Made by a program: the position numbers and the translations under genes
The notes under the pieces: model-generated
The model's input: only the letters and a program-made list of their open reading frames with translations
What the model was told of the DNA's origin: nothing
Databases searched by the model: none
Source of the DNA: Aestuariispira ectoiniformans
GTDB taxonomy: Bacteria; Pseudomonadota; Alphaproteobacteria; UBA8366; Aestuariispiraceae
Assembly: GCF_025136295.1 (NCBI RefSeq)
Contig: NZ_CP062788.1
Location: forward strand, 1,581,001 to 1,645,000
Reading direction: 5' to 3'
DNA length: 64,000 bases
In this document: positions 60,084 to 64,000 of the stretch, in pieces
Position numbering within the stretch: the stretch's first letter is position 1
How the letters are laid out: each line of letters opens with the position of its first letter

Positions 60084-62018
60084 TTACAGATTGAGACCGA
60101 ATTTGGAGAAACCGTTTTCGCCCTGGCCCAGAACTTTTATCTTGTCACTGACAATGACGTCAGCCGCCGCGGGGGAGCTTTCAAAAGTTACCTGCACATC
60201 GCCGGGCAGGTCCTTGAACGTCCAGTTGTTGTCCGCGCTGGGGTCCAGTGTGCCCAGAGAGAAGATATAATTGGCAAGTACGGTGCGGTTCTCATCCGGT
60301 GCCTCGATGATGATGTTGGAACCATCGAGACCCGGGAAATGGCCGCCGCCGCTGGCACGGTAATTGTTGGTGGCAACGATGAATTTTGCCTTGGGGTCGA
60401 TCGGCTTGCCATTGAAGCGCAGGTTCTTGATGCGATGCGCTTCCTGGTTCACCACTTCGCCATTCTTGTTGTAGCGGGCCGGTTCGCTGACATCGATCTC
60501 ATAGGTGACGCCATCGATGACATCGTAGTTATAGCTGGGGAATTTGGGGTTCAACAGCGGCTGTTCGCCGCCGTCGGCTGAAATCCGGTTGAAGGCGCCA
60601 GCCGACATTTCCAGCCATTCCCGCACCGTTGCGCCATCAATCAGAACCGCACGCAACGTGTTGGGGTAGATGTAGAGATCAGCCACATTCTTTAGTGCGA
60701 TCGCGCCCGGTTCGATGTTGGTGTAATAGTCCGGCCCGCCACGACCGCCAGCCTTGAAGGGCGCACCGGCGGACAGCACGGGGATGCCGTCATATTCACT
60801 GCCCTTTGTCAGGCGCTCCACATACCATTTCTGTGCGTTTGTCACGATCTGGATGCTGGGGTCGTCCTGGACCAGGGCAAAATAGCTGTGGATGCGTGCC
60901 GTAGTCTCGCCCACGCCTTCGCGCATATAGGCGATGGTCGCCTCATGCTCTTGTTTGATTGCGTCCAGGATATCCTGTTCCGCCTTGACCAGCGGGATGG
61001 CCTTGCGTCCTTCTCGTTTGTAGATGGCGCGGGTCTTGCCCGACGCATCTGCGACCGTCCATTTGCCCTTCGCATCCACATCCAGTGTCATATCGACCAA
61101 ACCCAGATGGCTGCCCCAAAAACCGGGCATGACCACCGGAATACCATTGATGCTGCCCTTGGCGAGGTCAACGCCGGGCAGGTCTTTATACCCGTCGGAG
61201 GGGAAAACCTGATGGGCGTGACCGGTCAGGATCGCGTCGATTCCCGGAACCTTGGACAGGTAATAGGCGGCGTTTTCGTCCATGCCCTGTTCGGTTACCG
61301 CAGTCAGGCCCGAGTGGGGAACGGCGATGACGATATCCGCCCCTTTGGCCTTCATTTCCGGAACGAAGCGTTTGGCGGCTTCCACGATATCGCCGGTCAC
61401 AACCTTGCCATCCAGGTTGGTCTTGTCCCATTGCATGATCTGGGGCGGGACGAAGCCGATCACGCCAATCTTGAGAGTATGTTTCTTGCCGTCGTGGTCC
61501 GTAACTTCCCGGTCGAGCAGGATATAGGGTGTGAAATAAGGATCGTTATTGGAGAGGTCGTCGTCGCCGTCCGGTTTATAGATGTTGGAGGAGACATAGG
61601 GGAAATTCGCGTCGTTAATGCTTTCCTTCAGGAAATCCAGGCCATAGTTGAATTCATGGTTACCCAGGTTGCCGGCATCATAGTCAAGCAGGTTCATGGC
61701 TTTATAGACCGGGTGAACCTCACCTGCCTTCAGGCCGTGTTCCTTGGCCATGTAATCGCCAAGCGGGTTGCCCTGGATCAGGTCGCCGTTGTCGATCAGG
61801 ATACTGTTTGTCGCCTCGGCGCGGGCGTCGCGAATCAGTTTTGCCGTCTTTGCCAGGCCATGCGTGTCGGAATGGCGGTCGCGATAATAGTCATAGTCCG
61901 CCAGATGGACGTGAATATCCGTCGTTTCCATGATGCGCAGGTCAACGGTGGCCGCGAAAGCCGAAGAGGCGCTGCCCAGCAATAAAGCAGCCGTGAAGGA
62001 AAGCCCAAGCCTTTTCAT
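60084..62018 (-). CDS. cpdB: 2',3'-cyclic-nucleotide 2'-phosphodiesterase/3'-nucleotidase
   Basis: Periplasmic bifunctional enzyme of 644 residues that breaks down 2',3'-cyclic nucleotides and 3'-nucleotides from RNA decay. The signal peptide MKRLGLSFTAALLLGSASSAFA precedes the metallophosphatase domain: METTDIHVHLADYDYY, IDNGDLIQGNPLGDY, GNLGNHEFNYGLDFL and ILTGHAHQVFP carry the metal ligands. The C-terminal 5'-nucleotidase domain includes RAVLIDGATVREWLEMSAGAFN and YNYDVIDGVTYEIDVSEPARY. Length matches E. coli CpdB (647). It converges on the SulP gene. Confidence 0.96.
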   Translation of the reverse strand: MKRLGLSFTAALLLGSASSAFAATVDLRIMETTDIHVHLADYDYYRDRHSDTHGLAKTAKLIRDARAEATNSILIDNGDLIQGNPLGDYMAKEHGLKAGEVHPVYKAMNLLDYDAGNLGNHEFNYGLDFLKESINDANFPYVSSNIYKPDGDDDLSNNDPYFTPYILLDREVTDHDGKKHTLKIGVIGFVPPQIMQWDKTNLDGKVVTGDIVEAAKRFVPEMKAKGADIVIAVPHSGLTAVTEQGMDENAAYYLSKVPGIDAILTGHAHQVFPSDGYKDLPGVDLAKGSINGIPVVMPGFWGSHLGLVDMTLDVDAKGKWTVADASGKTRAIYKREGRKAIPLVKAEQDILDAIKQEHEATIAYMREGVGETTARIHSYFALVQDDPSIQIVTNAQKWYVERLTKGSEYDGIPVLSAGAPFKAGGRGGPDYYTNIEPGAIALKNVADLYIYPNTLRAVLIDGATVREWLEMSAGAFNRISADGGEQPLLNPKFPSYNYDVIDGVTYEIDVSEPARYNKNGEVVNQEAHRIKNLRFNGKPIDPKAKFIVATNNYRASGGGHFPGLDGSNIIIEAPDENRTVLANYIFSLGTLDPSADNNWTFKDLPGDVQVTFESSPAAADVIVSDKIKVLGQGENGFSKFGLNL

Positions 62019-62166
62019 AATCTATCCCCAATAAAGCGATTCTTGACCATAAGGTCAGTAATTCGCGGTAGGATAGCACCGAATTCGAGGCGAGTCTTGA
62101 GGCTTTCGCGGCTGTCAGAATACTGTCATGAAAGGCTGGTTTTTGGAGGGGGGAACCGGAAACGAC

Positions 62167-62191
62167 AAAACCGCGCCGAAGCGCGGTTTTT
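62167..62191 (-). terminator. Terminator downstream of rpmJ
   Basis: AAAACCGCGC and GCGCGGTTTT pair perfectly around CGAA, which reads TTCG on the minus strand, a very stable tetraloop. It lies 45 bases after the rpmJ stop codon. Confidence 0.8.
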
Positions 62192-62235
62192 GATCGTATC
62201 TGTTCCAATCGGCCTTGGCCGACTGGCAACAAAAC

Positions 62236-62361
62236 TTAGCCCTGGCGTGCTTTGAAACGCGGGTTGGTTTTGTTGATCACGTACACCCGGCCCTTGCGGC
62301 GGATGACGCGGCAGTTCTTGTCACGCTTTTTAAGCGTCTTCAGCGAGCTGGCGACTTTCAT
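62236..62361 (-). CDS. rpmJ: 50S ribosomal protein L36
   Basis: Basic protein of 41 residues translated from the minus strand: [17 protein letters not shown] at the start and [21 protein letters not shown] at the end. The length and the lack of the second pair of zinc-binding cysteines match the alphaproteobacterial C- type of L36, usually a stand-alone gene. ATG 62361 follows AGGAG. A strong terminator lies downstream. Confidence 0.97.
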   Translation of the reverse strand: MKVASSLKTLKKRDKNCRVIRRKGRVYVINKTNPRFKARQG

Positions 62362-62486
62362 CTTATTTCTCCTGCAAGCTGCCACGAGTAGCCCCGGGCG
62401 CGCGGGTTATCCAAATTCGCGGCGGAACATAAGGATGGGCGGGGGGACTGTCAACAGGTAGTTTTGCCCGAAAGGTGTTTTTCGGC

Positions 62487-63443
62487 CTAAATTGTTTCAC
62501 TTCCCCGGGTCGCATGGATACGCATATAGCGCAACTCCCCGGATTCCAAGGCGCGTACCAGCCGCAGCCAATATTGCGCCTCATGCATCAGTTCATTGAC
62601 CGTGTCGCGGTCCAGGTCCGACTTTTGGAGTTGATTCACATAGGTCGACCAACCGTTCAGCACCAGCGTGCGGTATTCGTCGGTCCTGTCCTCATGAATA
62701 TGAAGGTTCATGCTGAGGTTCAGCACGGCACGCTTATATTCCGCCATGGTCCATGGCAGCGGCTTGGTCGGGTGGTTTTCCTGCCAGATCGCAACTGGGC
62801 GCGCGTCAATCGAATCGGGTTGCTTGAGGACATAGTCGGTGATCAGAAGGTGCCCGCGCGGCTTCAGGGAATTGAAGGCCTTTTCGATCAGGCTGCCTCG
62901 GCTAGGATAGGCGAACATGGACTCGCGGATCATGATTGCGTCGTAACGCTTTTCCGGCAATTCCAGCTTGTTCGGATCAAAGGTCTGGATCGGGGCCCTT
63001 TTTTCCATGCCATGCTTGATGGAAAGGTCGTTGGCGAGGTTGGCGAGTTCCGGGTCTGCCTCCATCCCCTCAATCCACAGGTTGAATTGCTTGGACAATT
63101 CGCGAGTGCCACCGCCCAATCCCGCACAGAGGTCCAGAACGGTCTTCGTTTCGTTCAGTCCCAAAGGTTTGGCGAGCATCATGGTGTATTCGGTGCCGCC
63201 CGGATGAACGACCTCTTCCTGGTCTTCCCCGCCCCAGAGCCTGGTCAGGAAGGACACGCGGCTTTCCGGCCAGTTCGTATCCTCTTCTTCGACGTCATCC
63301 ACATGAATGGCATTGCTGTCCGAATGATCCGGATCATCGCGCTCGAGCTTCAGATACGACTCAGCATCAACGCCCTCCCACCACGCCTTGAAGCGTAACC
63401 GGAAGGGAATCTTCGGTTTATCTTTTGGGCTCTTTGGCGCCAT
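62487..63443 (-). CDS. SAM-dependent class I methyltransferase
   Basis: Protein of 318 residues. The SAM-binding motif I is TVLDLCAGLGGGTRELSKQF (about 102-121), followed by the acidic IEGMEADPELANLA and motif RYDAIMIRESMFAYP. The C-terminal HLLITDYVLKQPDS fits motif VI/post. The N-terminal 80 residues are charged and low in hydrophobics, with a run of Asp/Glu around residue 50. It resembles small-molecule or phospholipid methyltransferases; the substrate is open. ATG 63443 is the first in frame. Confidence 0.82.
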   Translation of the reverse strand: MAPKSPKDKPKIPFRLRFKAWWEGVDAESYLKLERDDPDHSDSNAIHVDDVEEEDTNWPESRVSFLTRLWGGEDQEEVVHPGGTEYTMMLAKPLGLNETKTVLDLCAGLGGGTRELSKQFNLWIEGMEADPELANLANDLSIKHGMEKRAPIQTFDPNKLELPEKRYDAIMIRESMFAYPSRGSLIEKAFNSLKPRGHLLITDYVLKQPDSIDARPVAIWQENHPTKPLPWTMAEYKRAVLNLSMNLHIHEDRTDEYRTLVLNGWSTYVNQLQKSDLDRDTVNELMHEAQYWLRLVRALESGELRYMRIHATRGSETI

Positions 63444-63563
63444 CTGGTTAAAAAACCCCGAAACTCCAGGACATTACTTAACCTATTCTTTTACGATTCG
63501 CGTGCCAAGAAAAGAATGTTTGTTTTTTAGGCTAAATTCCGAAGCGAAAACGGGGGCTCAAGA

Positions 63564-63592
63564 AAAAGCCCCGCTGAATTAGCGGGGCTTTT
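63564..63592. terminator. Bidirectional terminator between methyltransferase and clpA
   Basis: AAAAGCCCCGCT and its full complement form a 12-base stem around a five-base loop, with A/T tracts on both sides. It follows the clpA stop codon on the minus strand. Confidence 0.85.
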
Positions 63593-63614
63593 ATTTGAAA
63601 CGTTCAAATCACAC

Positions 63615-64000
63615 TCAACGATCAACTGTCGCCGGCAGTTTTGATTTCGGTTTCTTTGCCCGGCGGGTTTCCGGATAGCTGAAGGTCAGTTTGTTTTCTT
63701 TTTCATCCACGCCAATCCTGGCAATGCCGCCATTTTTCAGCTTGCCGAACAGCAATTCTTCCGACAGCGGCTTTTTGATATGCTCCTGGATCACACGGGC
63801 AAGAGGCCGAGCGCCATAAAGCTTGTCATAGCCTTTCTTGGCCAGCCACTCCCGTGCTTCGTCGGTCAGTTCGATGGTGACCGAGCGGTCTGCCAACTGG
63901 GTTTCCAACTGGAAGACGAACTTGTCGACCACACGGTGGATCACATCCTCGCTCAGGTGGCTGAACGGAATGATGGCATCCAGGCGGTTGCGGAATTCCG
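63615..64000 (-). CDS. clpA: ATP-dependent Clp protease ATP-binding subunit ClpA, C-terminal part (5' end outside window)
   Basis: Only the last 128 residues or so are inside. Reading in from the edge gives FRNRLDAIIPFSHLSEDV, the sensor-type region of the second AAA+ module, then VTIELTDEAREWLAKKGYDKLYGARPLARVIQEHIKKPLSEELLFGKL, the ClpA/B D2-small domain. The basic tail RRAKKPKSKLPATVDR ends the chain, unlike ClpB or ClpC. ClpA unfolds proteins for ClpP. The missing N-terminal part lies beyond 64000. Confidence 0.93.
   Translation of the reverse strand, partial: EFRNRLDAIIPFSHLSEDVIHRVVDKFVFQLETQLADRSVTIELTDEAREWLAKKGYDKLYGARPLARVIQEHIKKPLSEELLFGKLKNGGIARIGVDEKENKLTFSYPETRRAKKPKSKLPATVDR

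Noticed and set aside
1-64000. CRISPR arrays, insertion sequences, integrases or phage genes
   Set aside because: I saw no regularly spaced repeats, transposase motifs, terminal inverted repeats or attachment-site duplications in the window.

Overview
The window looks like a piece of chromosome from a free-living, probably marine or aquatic alphaproteobacterium of the Rhodospirillales/Kiloniellales type. I infer this from family content (41-residue L36, DUF465, DUF4169 and DUF1127 small proteins, AsmA, ClpA, TRAP transporters, fused hydantoinase/oxoprolinase, COG5631-type MarR regulator), moderately high GC, and many GTG/TTG starts. No species can be named. I saw no rRNA, tRNA, CRISPR array, insertion sequence or prophage. 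Coding density is high and only one gene-free stretch exceeds 300 bases (876-1281).

Layout. 1-3.9 kb: truncated Ca/Na antiporter divergent from a Na/Pi cotransporter with a Pho-box-like repeat. 3.0-8.2 kb: an RpiR regulator divergent from a glutamine-synthetase-like ligase, aldehyde dehydrogenase and iron alcohol dehydrogenase operon, probably for gamma-glutamylated amino alcohols or amines. 8.3-11.6 kb: two paralogous AraC regulators, a DUF4242 protein and the AzlCD exporter, linked by a repeated 18-base upstream motif. 11.8-17.6 kb: a class III nucleotide cyclase with two unusual catalytic positions, the pabB-pabA-pabC folate operon, a degenerate DUF2817 protein and a TPR protein. 17.7-24 kb: pyruvate kinase, IclR regulator, UbiX-type prenyltransferase, DUF465, a CheW protein carrying a C-terminal truncated-globin-like domain, a hydrolase, TfoX and ribbon-helix-helix proteins. 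24-31.7 kb: AsmA, DUF4169, MFS, LysR, DUF1127, cupin and a D-lactate dehydrogenase-type flavoprotein. 31.9-42.3 kb: chemoreceptor, SufE, MarR-like regulator, a 1205-residue HyuA-HyuB fusion, and a divergent TRAP transporter that may feed it. 42.3-48.7 kb: orphan histidine kinase, an atypical FolD, and a TetR/EmrA/EmrB-type efflux module with two clear operators. 48.8-56.4 kb: nuclease-like EEP protein, LysR/MFS pair and the glcDEF-GNAT glycolate oxidase operon. 56.6-64 kb: AraC regulator, SulP transporter with STAS and cyclic-nucleotide-binding domains, CpdB, L36, a methyltransferase and the C-terminus of ClpA.

The most unusual items are the CheW-globin fusion, whose residue at the proximal-histidine position is tyrosine; the FolD with Gln54 and Glu121 in place of the cyclohydrolase Lys and Asp; the cyclase with reciprocal Lys/Arg exchanges; and several self-consistent regulator/operator pairs readable directly from the DNA. 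All functional statements come from reading motifs by eye; no database search was run.
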